A DNA stretch of 64,000 nucleotides from Oxalobacter sp. (GTDB lineage Bacteria > Pseudomonadota > Gammaproteobacteria > Burkholderiales > Burkholderiaceae_D). The notes beneath the pieces were generated by a model. The model worked only from the letters and a program-made list of their open reading frames with translations. It did not search any database and was not told the origin of the DNA. Positions within the stretch are counted from its first letter, which is position 1. Each line of letters begins with the position of its first letter. The position numbers were made by a program, and so were the translations under genes. Positions 49,876 to 59,203 of this stretch are shown in pieces. The stretch covers positions 62,001-126,000 of the forward strand of contig JAFWUI010000022.1 in assembly GCA_017524145.1 (NCBI GenBank). The letters are read 5' to 3'.

Positions 49876-51099
49876 ATGAACGTTTATTCCTGTTTCAAGG
49901 GTGTAGGTGTTGTTCTGACAGCCACAGCTGTATTAGCCGCCTGCGGCCAGAAACCCCAACCTCCTGCCCAGATGCCTGAAGTCGCCTATATCGTGATTGG
50001 TGCAGAACGCCTGTCCATCGAGAATGAACTGCCAGGCCGTCTGGAGTCTTTCCGCACTGCGGATATCCGTGCACGGGTTCCCGGTGTCATCCTGAAACGA
50101 TGTTTTGAGGAAGGTTCCATCGTAAAGAAGGGACAGGTACTGTTCCGCATCGACCCCCGTGATTACCAAGCCTCTGTCCAGAGTGCACAAGCATCATTGT
50201 CCCATGCTGAAGCAAACAAAACCCAAGCTGACCTGAAGCTGGGACGTTATAAGCCGTTGGTCGGCATCAACGCCATCAGTAAACAGGAATATGACGATGC
50301 GGTTGCAGCAGCCAAACAGGCAGCTTCTGATGTCCAAGCAGCACGGGCAGCCCTTTCCAAAGCACGTCTGAACCTCGAATATGCAAATGTCCTTTCACCA
50401 ATCACTGGACGTATCGGCCGGGCATTGGTCACTGAAGGGGCCCTGGTCGGTCAGAATGAACCGACCCTGCTTGCCACGGTCCAACAGATTGACCCGATGT
50501 ACCTGAACCTGACCCAATCCAGTGCAGACCTGATGAAACTCCGCCAGGATATGCTGAACGGCACCTTGAAGGATGCCAGCGCCAGCATCCCTGTAACCAT
50601 GAAACTTGAAGACGGTACGGAATACACTGAAAAAGGTTCACTGCTATTCTCAGACATCACTGTTGACCCAACTTCCGGTGAAGTGTCCATCCGAGCCTTG
50701 TTCCCGAACCCGAAAGGCCTGCTGCTGCCTGGGATGTTCGTCCGGGCAAAACTGGAACAGGCTGTCAATGAAAACGCCATCACCGTTCCCCAACAGGCTG
50801 TCCTTCATACCAATGAAGGCGATTCAGTCATGGTGCTGAACAGTGAAGACAAGGTCGAGTCCCGAAAGATTGTCACTGGTGCAGTTACCGGTACCCGGTT
50901 CATTGTCAAGGAAGGGCTTGAACCCGGTGACCGGGTGATTGTTGAAGGACTGCAGAAAATCAAACCCGGCATCCAAGTGAAAGCCGTACCCTGGCAGGAT
51001 CCTGAACGCAAAGAAACACCTGACCTGATCCAGGGCGTCGCTCCTGCTGAAAAGCCAGAAAAAGCTGATGGGGAACAACCTGCTGCTTCAAAAAGTTGA
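49876..51099 (+). CDS. acrA: AcrA/MexA-type RND efflux periplasmic adaptor
   Basis: 407 aa lipoprotein: signal peptide with lipobox LAAC (Cys23, MNVYSCFKGVGVVLTATAVL). Then barrel-sandwich/lipoyl half (RVPGVILKRCFEEGSIVKKG), coiled-coil hairpin (about 95-170), second lipoyl half (VLSPITGRIGRALVTEGALV) and beta-barrel domain (TVDPTSGEVSIRALFPNPKG). The tail is Glu/Lys/Pro rich. It couples AcrB to the outer-membrane channel. First gene of the acrA-acrB-oprM operon, 26 nt before acrB. Confidence 0.95.
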   Translation: MNVYSCFKGVGVVLTATAVLAACGQKPQPPAQMPEVAYIVIGAERLSIENELPGRLESFRTADIRARVPGVILKRCFEEGSIVKKGQVLFRIDPRDYQASVQSAQASLSHAEANKTQADLKLGRYKPLVGINAISKQEYDDAVAAAKQAASDVQAARAALSKARLNLEYANVLSPITGRIGRALVTEGALVGQNEPTLLATVQQIDPMYLNLTQSSADLMKLRQDMLNGTLKDASASIPVTMKLEDGTEYTEKGSLLFSDITVDPTSGEVSIRALFPNPKGLLLPGMFVRAKLEQAVNENAITVPQQAVLHTNEGDSVMVLNSEDKVESRKIVTGAVTGTRFIVKEGLEPGDRVIVEGLQKIKPGIQVKAVPWQDPERKETPDLIQGVAPAEKPEKADGEQPAASKS

Positions 51100-51125
51100 C
51101 TGGAAAATAACGGGGATTCCCTCTT

Positions 51126-54100
51126 ATGGCTAGATTTTTCATTGACCGTCCAATCTTCGCATGGGTGATTGCCATCTTCATTACGCTGGGTGGCGTCCTG
51201 TCTATGTTCAATCTGCCTGTTGCGCAGTATCCAAATGTCGCTCCACCACAGGTCACCCTGTCGGTCACTTACCCTGGTGCAACGGCAAAGACCGTCGAAG
51301 ACAGTGTCATCCAGATCATTGAACAGGAAATGAATGGGGCGACAGGGCTGTATTACTTCGAATCGGAATCTGCCAGTGGCTCTGGCAAGATCACCTTGTC
51401 TTTCACACCGGAAACAGACGTTGAACTGGCATCCGTCGATGTGCTGAACCGTCTGAAACGCGTCGAATCCCGTCTGCCAAGTGCTGTCACACAACAAGGG
51501 ATCAACATCAATAAATCCCGCCGGAATTACATGGCCATCGTCCAGTTGACTTCGACAGATGGAGCCCTGGGTGCCATTGACCTTGGCGACCTGACCTACC
51601 GTAATGTCCTCTATGAAATCAAACGTCTGCCTGGGGTCGGTGATGCGATGGTGTTCGGTGCTGAAAAGGCGATGCGTATCTGGCTGGATCCTGTCAAGCT
51701 GACTGGTTTCCATCTGACAGCAGCTGATGTTGCAGCCGCTATCCGCAGCCAGAACATTGTCGTTACACCAGGCGCCATTGCCAACCCACCGAATACCGGG
51801 ACAGAAACCTTCACAGCGAATGTGAATGTCCATGGTCAGTTACAGACACCTGAAGAATTCGAGAACATCATCCTCCGTGCAAATACAGACGGTTCGACCG
51901 TCCGCATCAAAGATGTTGGCCGGGTTGAGCTGGGCGGACAGGCCTATGACAAATTTGCCCGCCTGGACGGCAAACCGGTCAGTGGTTTCGGTGTACTGCC
52001 TTCCGCCACGGCAAACACGATGGAGACCATGCGGCTGATCCGCGAAAAGATGGAAGAACTGAAGCAATATTTCCCGGAAGGGGTTGACTATGTGATTGCA
52101 AACGATACATCCAAATTCGTTTCCGCTTCCATCCATGAAGTCGTCAAGACATTGCTGGAAGGGGTTGTCCTGGTCTTCCTCATCATGTTCCTGTTCCTGC
52201 AGAATTTCCGCTATACCATCATTCCGACGATTGTCGTACCGATTGCATTGATGGGGACATTGGCAGTGATGAAAGCTTTCGGTTTCTCCATCAATATGCT
52301 GACGATGTTCGGGATGGTGCTTTCCATCGGTATCCTGATTGACGATGCGATTGTGGTTGTGGAGAACGTGGAACGTATCATGGCAGAAGAAGGACTGCCG
52401 CCTAAAGAAGCAACCCGCAAGGCAATGGACCAGATTACTGGTGCCATCATTGGCATCTCCACCGTGCTGACAGCCGTATTCATCCCGATGGCTTTCTTCA
52501 GCGGTTCAGTCGGGAACATCTACCGCCAGTTCTCCATCACGATGGTGTCTTCGATGGCATTTTCGGCCTTCTTGGCATTGTCGCTGACCCCTGCCTTGTG
52601 CGCAACCATCCTGAAACCGATCGATCCCAAAGCCCATAGTGAAAAGAAAGGGTTCTTCGGCTGGTTCAACCGCAAGTTCAGCATCATGACCAATGCCTAC
52701 AGTTCCCAAGTCGGCAAAGTCCTTTCACGGGTCAAGCGCTATGTCGTGATTTATGGTGCGATTGTCGTCTGCATGGGCTTCATGTTCTGGAAGCTGCCAA
52801 CCTCTTTCCTGCCGAACGAAGACCAAGGTTACCTTTATGCAAACGTACAGCTGCCGGCAGGAGCTACCCAGCAGCGTACCATTGAAGTCCTCAAGCAGGT
52901 TGAAGACCAGTTCATGCATGAACCCGGTGTCCTGAATACGGTCGGGGTTTATGGAATCAGCTTTTCCGGCAGTGGACAGAATGGCGGGCTGGCATTTGTG
53001 ACCTTGAAAGATTTTGATGAACGGAGTTCGGATGATTCAGCTTCCGCCATTGTCGGACGGGCTTTTGCCCGTTTCTCCCAGATACGGGATGCATTGGTGT
53101 TCCCATTAAGTCCGCCTCCTATCCGTGAGCTGGGTAATGAGACCGGTTTCGACTTCCGCCTACAGGACCGTTCCAGCCAAGGCAATGAAAAACTGATTGC
53201 AGCCCGTGATGAATTGATGCGGCTGGCAAATGAAAGCCCTGTCATCAAGACCATCCGCTTTGACGGAATGGAAAACGCCCCTCAACTGAAACTGGAAATC
53301 GACCGTGAAAAGGCGAATGCCCTGGGCGTTTCCTTTGCGGATATCAATGCATCACTTTCCACCGCTTTCGGTTCGAGCTATGTCAATGATTTCGACAGCA
53401 AAGGCCGGCAACAGCGCGTAATTGTCCAACTGGATGCTGACAAACGCATTGACCAAGAATCCTTCGGCCGCCTGTTCGTCAAGAGCGCATCAGGGACAAT
53501 GGTTCCGCTGTCTTCTTTCTGTACAACAAAATGGGAGAAGGGTCCTATCCAGCTGATCCGTTACAACGGGTATCCATCCATGCGCCTTGTCGGGACACCG
53601 GCTGATGGCTACAGCTCCGGTGATGCAATGAATGAAATGGTCAACCTGATGAAACAGCTGCCACCAGGTTTCGGCTACGAATGGACCGGCACCTCACTGG
53701 AAGAACAGAAATCCGGTTCCCAGGCCCCATTGCTGTATGCCCTTTCCATCCTGGCGGTTTTCCTCTGCCTGGCCGCTCTGTATGAAAGTACATCAATACC
53801 GGTTGCCGTCCTGCTGGTTGTGCCACTGGGTGTCATCGGGGCATTGATCGGTGTCTACCTGCGTGGCATGCCGAATGACATCTTCTTCAAGGTCGGGCTG
53901 ATTGCGACCATCGGCCTGTCAGCAAAGAACGCCATCCTGATTGTGGAATTCGCCAAAGACCTTGAAGAAAAGGGCATGGGTGTATTGGAAGCAACGATGG
54001 AAGCCGTCAGGTTGCGTTTCCGTCCAATCCTGATGACCTCGTTTGCCTTCATCCTGGGCGTTGTCCCCCTGGCGATTGCACATGGTGCCGGTGCGGCTTC

Positions 54101-54359
54101 CCAGCAGGCGATTGGTACCGGGGTGCTGTTTGGCATGATTTCGGCAACCGTCCTGGCTGTCTATCTGGTTCCGGTATTCTATGTGGTTGTCCGCTCAGTG
54201 GTTAACCGCAGGAAACCGGAGCCTGCAGATGGTTCCCCAACCGGCAGTGGACAGGAACCTTCTGACAACAATCAAGATTCCCAAGAAACAGAACGGTCTT
54301 GGAAAGATATTCTCAGCGCACTGAAACGTAGAAAGAAAAAGGATGATGGCAATGCTTAA
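51126..54359 (+). CDS. acrB: AcrB/MexB-type RND multidrug efflux transporter (HAE1)
   Basis: 1077 aa with the 12-TM RND fold. Starts MARFFIDRPIFAWVIAIFI. Proton-relay residues are Asp406 and Asp407 (GILIDDAIVVVENVERI) in TM4 and Lys934 (GLSAKNAILIVEFAKDL) in TM10. The large periplasmic loops carry the NINKSRRNYMAIVQL and ELGNETGFDFRLQDR segments. The last about 45 residues are a hydrophilic tail. It exports lipophilic drugs, detergents and possibly bile salts. Its stop overlaps the oprM start. Confidence 0.96.
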   Translation: MARFFIDRPIFAWVIAIFITLGGVLSMFNLPVAQYPNVAPPQVTLSVTYPGATAKTVEDSVIQIIEQEMNGATGLYYFESESASGSGKITLSFTPETDVELASVDVLNRLKRVESRLPSAVTQQGININKSRRNYMAIVQLTSTDGALGAIDLGDLTYRNVLYEIKRLPGVGDAMVFGAEKAMRIWLDPVKLTGFHLTAADVAAAIRSQNIVVTPGAIANPPNTGTETFTANVNVHGQLQTPEEFENIILRANTDGSTVRIKDVGRVELGGQAYDKFARLDGKPVSGFGVLPSATANTMETMRLIREKMEELKQYFPEGVDYVIANDTSKFVSASIHEVVKTLLEGVVLVFLIMFLFLQNFRYTIIPTIVVPIALMGTLAVMKAFGFSINMLTMFGMVLSIGILIDDAIVVVENVERIMAEEGLPPKEATRKAMDQITGAIIGISTVLTAVFIPMAFFSGSVGNIYRQFSITMVSSMAFSAFLALSLTPALCATILKPIDPKAHSEKKGFFGWFNRKFSIMTNAYSSQVGKVLSRVKRYVVIYGAIVVCMGFMFWKLPTSFLPNEDQGYLYANVQLPAGATQQRTIEVLKQVEDQFMHEPGVLNTVGVYGISFSGSGQNGGLAFVTLKDFDERSSDDSASAIVGRAFARFSQIRDALVFPLSPPPIRELGNETGFDFRLQDRSSQGNEKLIAARDELMRLANESPVIKTIRFDGMENAPQLKLEIDREKANALGVSFADINASLSTAFGSSYVNDFDSKGRQQRVIVQLDADKRIDQESFGRLFVKSASGTMVPLSSFCTTKWEKGPIQLIRYNGYPSMRLVGTPADGYSSGDAMNEMVNLMKQLPPGFGYEWTGTSLEEQKSGSQAPLLYALSILAVFLCLAALYESTSIPVAVLLVVPLGVIGALIGVYLRGMPNDIFFKVGLIATIGLSAKNAILIVEFAKDLEEKGMGVLEATMEAVRLRFRPILMTSFAFILGVVPLAIAHGAGAASQQAIGTGVLFGMISATVLAVYLVPVFYVVVRSVVNRRKPEPADGSPTGSGQEPSDNNQDSQETERSWKDILSALKRRKKKDDGNA

Positions 54360-55764
54360 GAAATGTTCATTGCTCCTGTTGACCGCTGGAATCCTGGCAG
54401 GGTGCAGTATGGCACCAACCTATGAACGGCCAGAAGCACCGATTGAGAACCTGTATCCGACAGGCAGTTCTGAAACACCTTCTGCTGCAAACAGAATCGG
54501 CTGGCAGGAATTCTTCCATGATGAACGCCTGAAAGCCCTGATTGCTGCCGCTATTGAAAACAACCGCGACCTGCGTGTTGCCGCTCTCCGGATTGAAGAA
54601 GCCCGAGCGATGTATGACATCCAATGGGCTGACCGTCTGCCGACCATCGACATTGAAGGAAGCTCAACCCGGACACGGACAACCTCGAATGGTGGTTCCG
54701 GTATGGTGACAGCTGGTTCCCATCAGGTCGGTGTCGGTATGCCAGCCTTTGAGCTGGATTTCTTCGGCAGGGTCAAAAGCCTGACCGATGCAGCACTGGC
54801 GCGGTATCTTGCCACAGAAGAAGCCCAGCGTTCTGCTTATATCAGCCTGGTTTCAGAAGTTGCCAAGACTTACCTGACAGAACGTGCGCAGGCAGAACAG
54901 ATTGAACTCGCCAGCCAGTCTTACCAGTCTTACCTGCACACGCTTGAACTGACGAAGAAACGGTATGAAGTGGGTATTTCCTCCGCCATCATGCTCCGGG
55001 AATGTGAAACCTTGGTACATTCTGCCCGGGTCACCCTGACCAGCCTGCAGCGGGAACATGCAAAGACCATCAATGCTTTAGTGGTGCTGGTCGGCGGGAA
55101 AATGCCCGCCAACCTGCCTGAGCCCCATAAACTCTCCGAATCCGACCTGATGATGGACATCCCTGAAGGATTGCCTTCTGAACTGCTTGAGAAACGGCCT
55201 GATATCCGTCAGCATGAACAGCTGCTGAAAGCCGCCAATGCCGACATCGGTGCTGCCCGTGCGGCTTTCTTCCCCCGTTTTACACTGACAGGATTTGCAG
55301 GAACGATGAGTTCTTCCTTCTCCAGCCTCTTTGATCCACATTCCGGTGCTTGGGTCTTTACACCGCAGATGACTTTGCCAATCTTCGATACAGGCAGAAA
55401 CATCGCCAACCTGGACCTGTCTGAAGCGCGGAAAAACATCGCAGTTGCTGAATATGAGAAATCAATCCAGGTAGCTTTCCGGGAAGTTGCCGATGCACTG
55501 GCTGCCAGGGAATGGCTGGATGAACAGGTCAAGGCCCAAGAAGGCGTGCTGAATGCTGAAACAGACCGTCACCGTCTCGCAAAGGCACGCCTTGCCAACG
55601 GTATCGCCAGTTCCCTTGAAGTGTTGGATGCCCAGCGCCAGAAGTTTGCTGCTGAACAGTCCTTGGTCGATGTCCGGCTGCTCCGTATGGTCAATGCAGT
55701 TGAGCTGTACCGTTCACTGGGTGGCGGTTATTACCAGCCAGATCCAGTCAAGCTGAACCCCTGA
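54352..55764 (+). CDS. oprM: OprM/CusC-type outer-membrane efflux channel lipoprotein
   Basis: 470 aa from ATG 54352 (MLKKCSLLLLTAGILAGC, lipidated Cys18), with AGGA 8 nt upstream; ATG 54343 is an alternative. Two OEP repeats form the trimeric beta-barrel and alpha-tunnel (IGWQEFFHDERLKALIAAAIENNRDLRVAALRIEEAR and the second half from KRPDIRQHEQLL-like EKRPDIRQHEQLLKAAN). The reading overlaps the end of acrB, so expression is coupled. A hairpin follows. Confidence 0.93.
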   Translation: MLKKCSLLLLTAGILAGCSMAPTYERPEAPIENLYPTGSSETPSAANRIGWQEFFHDERLKALIAAAIENNRDLRVAALRIEEARAMYDIQWADRLPTIDIEGSSTRTRTTSNGGSGMVTAGSHQVGVGMPAFELDFFGRVKSLTDAALARYLATEEAQRSAYISLVSEVAKTYLTERAQAEQIELASQSYQSYLHTLELTKKRYEVGISSAIMLRECETLVHSARVTLTSLQREHAKTINALVVLVGGKMPANLPEPHKLSESDLMMDIPEGLPSELLEKRPDIRQHEQLLKAANADIGAARAAFFPRFTLTGFAGTMSSSFSSLFDPHSGAWVFTPQMTLPIFDTGRNIANLDLSEARKNIAVAEYEKSIQVAFREVADALAAREWLDEQVKAQEGVLNAETDRHRLAKARLANGIASSLEVLDAQRQKFAAEQSLVDVRLLRMVNAVELYRSLGGGYYQPDPVKLNP

Positions 55765-55795
55765 TTGCTGTCCTTTCCTCCTGACAATCCCAATT

Positions 55796-55821
55796 GATGC
55801 CCGCTTCAATCTGCGGGCATC
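55796..55821. terminator. Hairpin between oprM and the nuclease gene, probably bidirectional
   Basis: GATGCCCGC and GCGGGCATC form a perfect 9-bp stem with an 8-nt loop, 31 nt after the oprM stop. The stop codon of the convergent nuclease gene lies in the loop. No long T-run follows on either strand. Confidence 0.6.
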
Positions 55822-56608
55822 ATCTTATCCTGGAACCTTTTCCTGGCAGCCCTGCGCCGATACCGCTCAATCGACTTGCGGACAGCCACTGCATCATCAG
55901 GAACGGTTTCTCCGGCAAGTTGACTGGAACCATCCGTATAGTTGATGGCAACACCCGGCTGGGTGTTATAGGTAAAAACATTGAAATGGACTTTCCCGTC
56001 ATCCTCAAGGCTCCATGCCTCCATCAGGGCTCCCCATGCAACCAGATTGCTTTCCCTGAAAACCGGTGTCACCCGGTACAGGACATGGTTGCCGGTTTTC
56101 CGGACATATTCCGCCACCTGTTCTCGAACGGCAGCATGCCTTTCGTATTCATATACCGCGTGCAGGTGATCAGGTTCAGGGGATTGGCGTTCTCCCCGGC
56201 CAGCTGATATCCAATCAGATGGCAGCGGTTGTAAAGATAGCGCCCTTCCACATGGTCATAACGGGCAACCTGCCAACCGGAAGGCCTGACCATCCCGATA
56301 GCTCCCCGGCGTCCAGCAGGCATCACTTCCTGACCAATCCTTGCGGAGGCTATCCCACAACGCCCCAAGTGATCCAACCGGGAATACCGTTCAAAGATAT
56401 GGTTACGGGCATAACTGATTTCTTCCTTGGTGAAGAATGGTTGGTTCCTGTTGATGGCAGCATATGGCATCCCTGCTGGTGCCGGTGCCTGTTTTTCCAC
56501 CAAAGCTGCAATATCAGACTGGGACAAAGGCCGGTCAGGGGCAACACTGGAAAGCGTACACCCAGTCAGGACCACCAGTGAAAGCATCAGAACAAACCCG
56601 TTTCCCAT
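55806..56608 (-). pseudogene. DNA-entry-type DNA/RNA non-specific endonuclease lipoprotein, frameshifted
   Basis: From ATG 56608, with an excellent AAGGAGG upstream and a lipoprotein-like signal (MGNGFVLMLSLVVLTGC), the frame runs through YARNHIFERYSRLDHLG and RCHLIGYQLAGENANPLNLI to MLPFEN and then goes off-family. The remainder continues in another frame as VAEYVRKTGNHVLYRVTPVF, YNTQPGVAINY and so on to 55806. One missing base near 56120 explains the break (GAGAAC-AGGTGG where GAGAACCAGGTGG would restore it). The family is that of streptococcal EndA/DNA-entry nucleases. The catalytic HLIGY histidine lies before the break, but much of the fold is lost. Sequencing error is the main alternative. 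Confidence 0.8.
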
Positions 56609-56702
56609 CACACCTCCTTGTCCAGTACAGTATAACAGCCAGCCTGCACCTGTTCTGATAGAATCAATCCATATCAGGAAACTTACGGAAGGAACCTCTC
56701 CC

Positions 56703-57161
56703 ATGAAAAGCACATCCGCCACCTTTGCCATGATGATGGGGCTGCTTGCTTTTTCCGCCCAGCCCCAGGCAGAGACCGGACCAAAACAGCTCTGGTTCCA
56801 TACATCAAAACACAGCATCCATATCACCTGCAATGACAAAGACGGCCATAGTGACTACGCGGAAGACTGCACCTATCAGGCATGGAACAAACCCAGGGGC
56901 ATCGGAAAAGGCAAGCCTGACTTTGAAATCAAGGGGGGCTCTTTCCAGATGGTCCGGTATCCTTCCTGCCATTTCTGGAGCTACAGCTTCCTGAAGGGAG
57001 ATACCGGGATTGACATCGCTGTCCTCACCTATGCCAACTGGATTTCAGGGAAGGACCATCATCCCGAATGTGACTGGTCTTTGGAAAAGCACGCAGATGG
57101 CATGCTGGAAGTCTCCGTCAAGGGAAAAAGGAAAGCGGTTTATGCGATACACCTGCCGTAA
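56703..57161 (+). CDS. Hypothetical secreted protein with four cysteines
   Basis: 152 aa. Sec signal peptide (MKSTSATFAMMMGLLAFSAQ, cut near PQA|ETG), then a compact domain with Cys43, Cys56, Cys89 and Cys123, suited to two disulphides (ITCNDKDGHSDYAEDCTYQA, YPSCHFWSY, HHPECDWSL). Many aromatic residues. No family recognised. AAGGAACC precedes the ATG. It is divergent from the nuclease gene, 94 nt away. The 260 nt between its stop and trxA hold no further gene that I can support. Confidence 0.72.
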   Translation: MKSTSATFAMMMGLLAFSAQPQAETGPKQLWFHTSKHSIHITCNDKDGHSDYAEDCTYQAWNKPRGIGKGKPDFEIKGGSFQMVRYPSCHFWSYSFLKGDTGIDIAVLTYANWISGKDHHPECDWSLEKHADGMLEVSVKGKRKAVYAIHLP

Positions 57162-57421
57162 AGATGCTTTTTCATGCATTGGATGGCTCCATCAGCTGTC
57201 CAAGTGAAAAATAAGCTGAAAATTACAGGAAAATCTCCCACGGAACGCCGTTTTTTGATTAGAATAGCGTCCTAGATTCTTCGGCTTGTCTGCAACAAGC
57301 GGTTTTTGGCTTGTACAGTTTTGTTTTCAGTCCTGGCAGACAAGATTTCCTGTAGCCATTTCCTGATGCGCCTGCGCATCTTCCGTATGGCATTTTTCGA
57401 TTGTTGTTTTTCCGAACGATT

Positions 57422-57748
57422 ATGAGTAACGATACCAAAGTCATTACTGATGCCTCTTTTGAGGCAGATGTCCTTAAATCTGACAAACCGGTCCTGTTGG
57501 ATTTCTGGGCTGCCTGGTGCGGTCCGTGCAAAATGCTGTCCCCGCTTGTCGACGCTATTGCAACTGAATATGCTGGCAAACTGGTTGTCGCCAAGATGAA
57601 TGTCGACGAAAATCCACAGACCCCTCAGAAATTCGGTATCCGAGGCATCCCGACCCTGCTGCTGTTCAAGAACGGCAACCTGGCTGCACAGAAAGTCGGC
57701 GCCATGAGCCGTGCCCAGCTGAAAGCCTTTATTGATGCAAATGTCTGA
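57422..57748 (+). CDS. trxA: TrxA, thioredoxin
   Basis: 108 aa from ATG 57422 ([20 protein letters not shown]). Active site WCGPCK with Cys33 and Cys36, cis-Pro loop GIPTLLLF. It reduces disulphides in cytoplasmic proteins such as ribonucleotide reductase. It lies 94 nt upstream of rho, the conserved trxA-rho arrangement. Confidence 0.97.
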   Translation: MSNDTKVITDASFEADVLKSDKPVLLDFWAAWCGPCKMLSPLVDAIATEYAGKLVVAKMNVDENPQTPQKFGIRGIPTLLLFKNGNLAAQKVGAMSRAQLKAFIDANV

Positions 57749-57757
57749 TTGACCAAC

Positions 57758-57786
57758 AGGATGGTGGCTTTCCTGTCCACCATCCT
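57758..57786 (+). terminator. Hairpin between trxA and rho
   Basis: AGGATGGTGG and CCACCATCCT form a perfect 10-bp stem, 10 nt after the trxA stop and 57 nt before rho. No T-run follows. It may be a terminator or part of a rho leader; rho is autoregulated in other bacteria. Confidence 0.5.
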
Positions 57787-57842
57787 TCCTGCATTTCCTG
57801 TGTCTGGAATGCACTTTCTTCTGCTGTAAATTCTTTTTGATT

Positions 57843-59105
57843 ATGCATTTATCCGAACTGAAATCCCTCCGTGTGTCTGCCCTGCTAGACCTGGCCCTGA
57901 GTCTTGAGATTGACAATGCGCCCCGTATGCGCAAGCAGGAACTGATGTTCGCCATCCTGAAAAAACGTGCAAAGGCCGGTGAACAGGTCTATGGGGATGG
58001 TGTCCTTGAAATCCTGCCTGACGGTTTCGGTTTCCTCCGTTCTCCGGATGCCAGCTATATGGCATCCACTGATGACATCTATATCTCACCTTCCCAGATC
58101 AGGCGCTTCAACCTCCACACAGGGGATTCCATTGAAGGTGAAGTCAGGACACCGAAAGACGGTGAACGTTACTTCGCCCTGGTGAAAGTCGACAAAGTCA
58201 ACGGCGCACCGCCAGAAGCCTCCAAACACCGGATGCTGTTTGAAAACCTGACCCCCCTGCATCCAGACAAGCCCCTGAAGCTGGAACGCAACATCAGTGC
58301 ACAGGAAAACATCACCGGCCGCATCATCGACATGATTGCGCCTATCGGCAAAGGGCAACGTGGCCTGCTGGTTGCTTCACCGAAATCCGGTAAGACGGTG
58401 ATGCTCCAGCATATGGCGCATGCCATCACTGCCAACCATCCTGACGTCACCCTGTTTGTCCTGCTGATTGATGAACGTCCTGAAGAAGTGACCGAAATGC
58501 AGCGTTCAGTCCATGGTGAAGTCATCGCCTCCACATTTGACGAACCTGCAACCCGCCATGTCCAAGTTGCTGAAATGGTGCTGGAAAAAGCCAAACGCTT
58601 GGTTGAAATGAAGAAGGATGTTGTTATCCTGCTGGATTCCATCACCCGTCTTGCCCGTGCCTACAACACTGTCATCCCAGCTTCCGGCAAAGTCCTGACT
58701 GGGGGTGTGGATGCCAATGCATTGCAACGCCCTAAACGTTTCTTCGGCGCAGCCCGTAATGTTGAAGAAGGTGGTTCCCTGACCATCATTGCAACGGCAC
58801 TGATTGAAACCGGCAGCCGTATGGATGATGTCATCTACGAAGAATTCAAGGGCACCGGCAACATGGAAGTCCATCTGGAACGCCGTCTGGCTGAGAAACG
58901 CGTCTATCCTGCCATCAACCTGAACAAGTCCGGCACACGCCGCGAAGAACTGCTGATTGAACCGGCATTGCTTCAGAAAATCTGGATCCTGCGCAAACTG
59001 CTTTATGGTATGGATGAAATCGAAGCAATGGAATTCCTCTTGGACAAACTGCGTGCCACCAAGACCAATGCTGATTTCTTCGACCTGATGCGCCGTGGCG
59101 GTTGA
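57843..59105 (+). CDS. rho: Transcription termination factor Rho
   Basis: 420 aa from ATG 57843 ([20 protein letters not shown]). N-terminal Rho_N helix bundle, cold-shock-like RNA-binding domain (about 50-118: [15 protein letters not shown]), and RecA-like ATPase with Walker A ASPKSGKT (179-186) and the [11 protein letters not shown] helix. It is the hexameric RNA translocase that ends Rho-dependent transcripts. Followed by a strong intrinsic terminator. Confidence 0.97.
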   Translation: MHLSELKSLRVSALLDLALSLEIDNAPRMRKQELMFAILKKRAKAGEQVYGDGVLEILPDGFGFLRSPDASYMASTDDIYISPSQIRRFNLHTGDSIEGEVRTPKDGERYFALVKVDKVNGAPPEASKHRMLFENLTPLHPDKPLKLERNISAQENITGRIIDMIAPIGKGQRGLLVASPKSGKTVMLQHMAHAITANHPDVTLFVLLIDERPEEVTEMQRSVHGEVIASTFDEPATRHVQVAEMVLEKAKRLVEMKKDVVILLDSITRLARAYNTVIPASGKVLTGGVDANALQRPKRFFGAARNVEEGGSLTIIATALIETGSRMDDVIYEEFKGTGNMEVHLERRLAEKRVYPAINLNKSGTRREELLIEPALLQKIWILRKLLYGMDEIEAMEFLLDKLRATKTNADFFDLMRRGG

Positions 59106-59133
59106 TGGTCTACTGACTGTCTTATCCAACGGA

Positions 59134-59157
59134 AAAGCCGTTCATCTGAACGGCTTT
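59134..59157 (+). terminator. Intrinsic terminator after rho
   Basis: AAAGCCGTTC and GAACGGCTTT form a perfect 10-bp stem with a 4-nt loop, 28 nt after the rho stop, followed by CTTGTTTGTTTTC. Typical strong terminator. Confidence 0.85.
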
Positions 59158-59203
59158 CTTGTTTGTTTTCAATAGGATGAACCCATCTGAACCTTGCCGG
59201 CGG

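Noticed and set aside
50805..51833. 342-codon open frame on the minus strand opposite acrA/acrB
   Set aside because: It overlaps two full-length pump genes in antisense and has no domain or signal.
55806..56608. Two separate genes in the nuclease region
   Set aside because: The two frames align with consecutive halves of one nuclease family protein and meet at a single-base break, so a frameshift is the simpler explanation.
57272..57955. 227-codon open frame opposite trxA and the rho start
   Set aside because: Antisense to thioredoxin, with no recognisable domain and a basic, Ser/Arg-rich composition.
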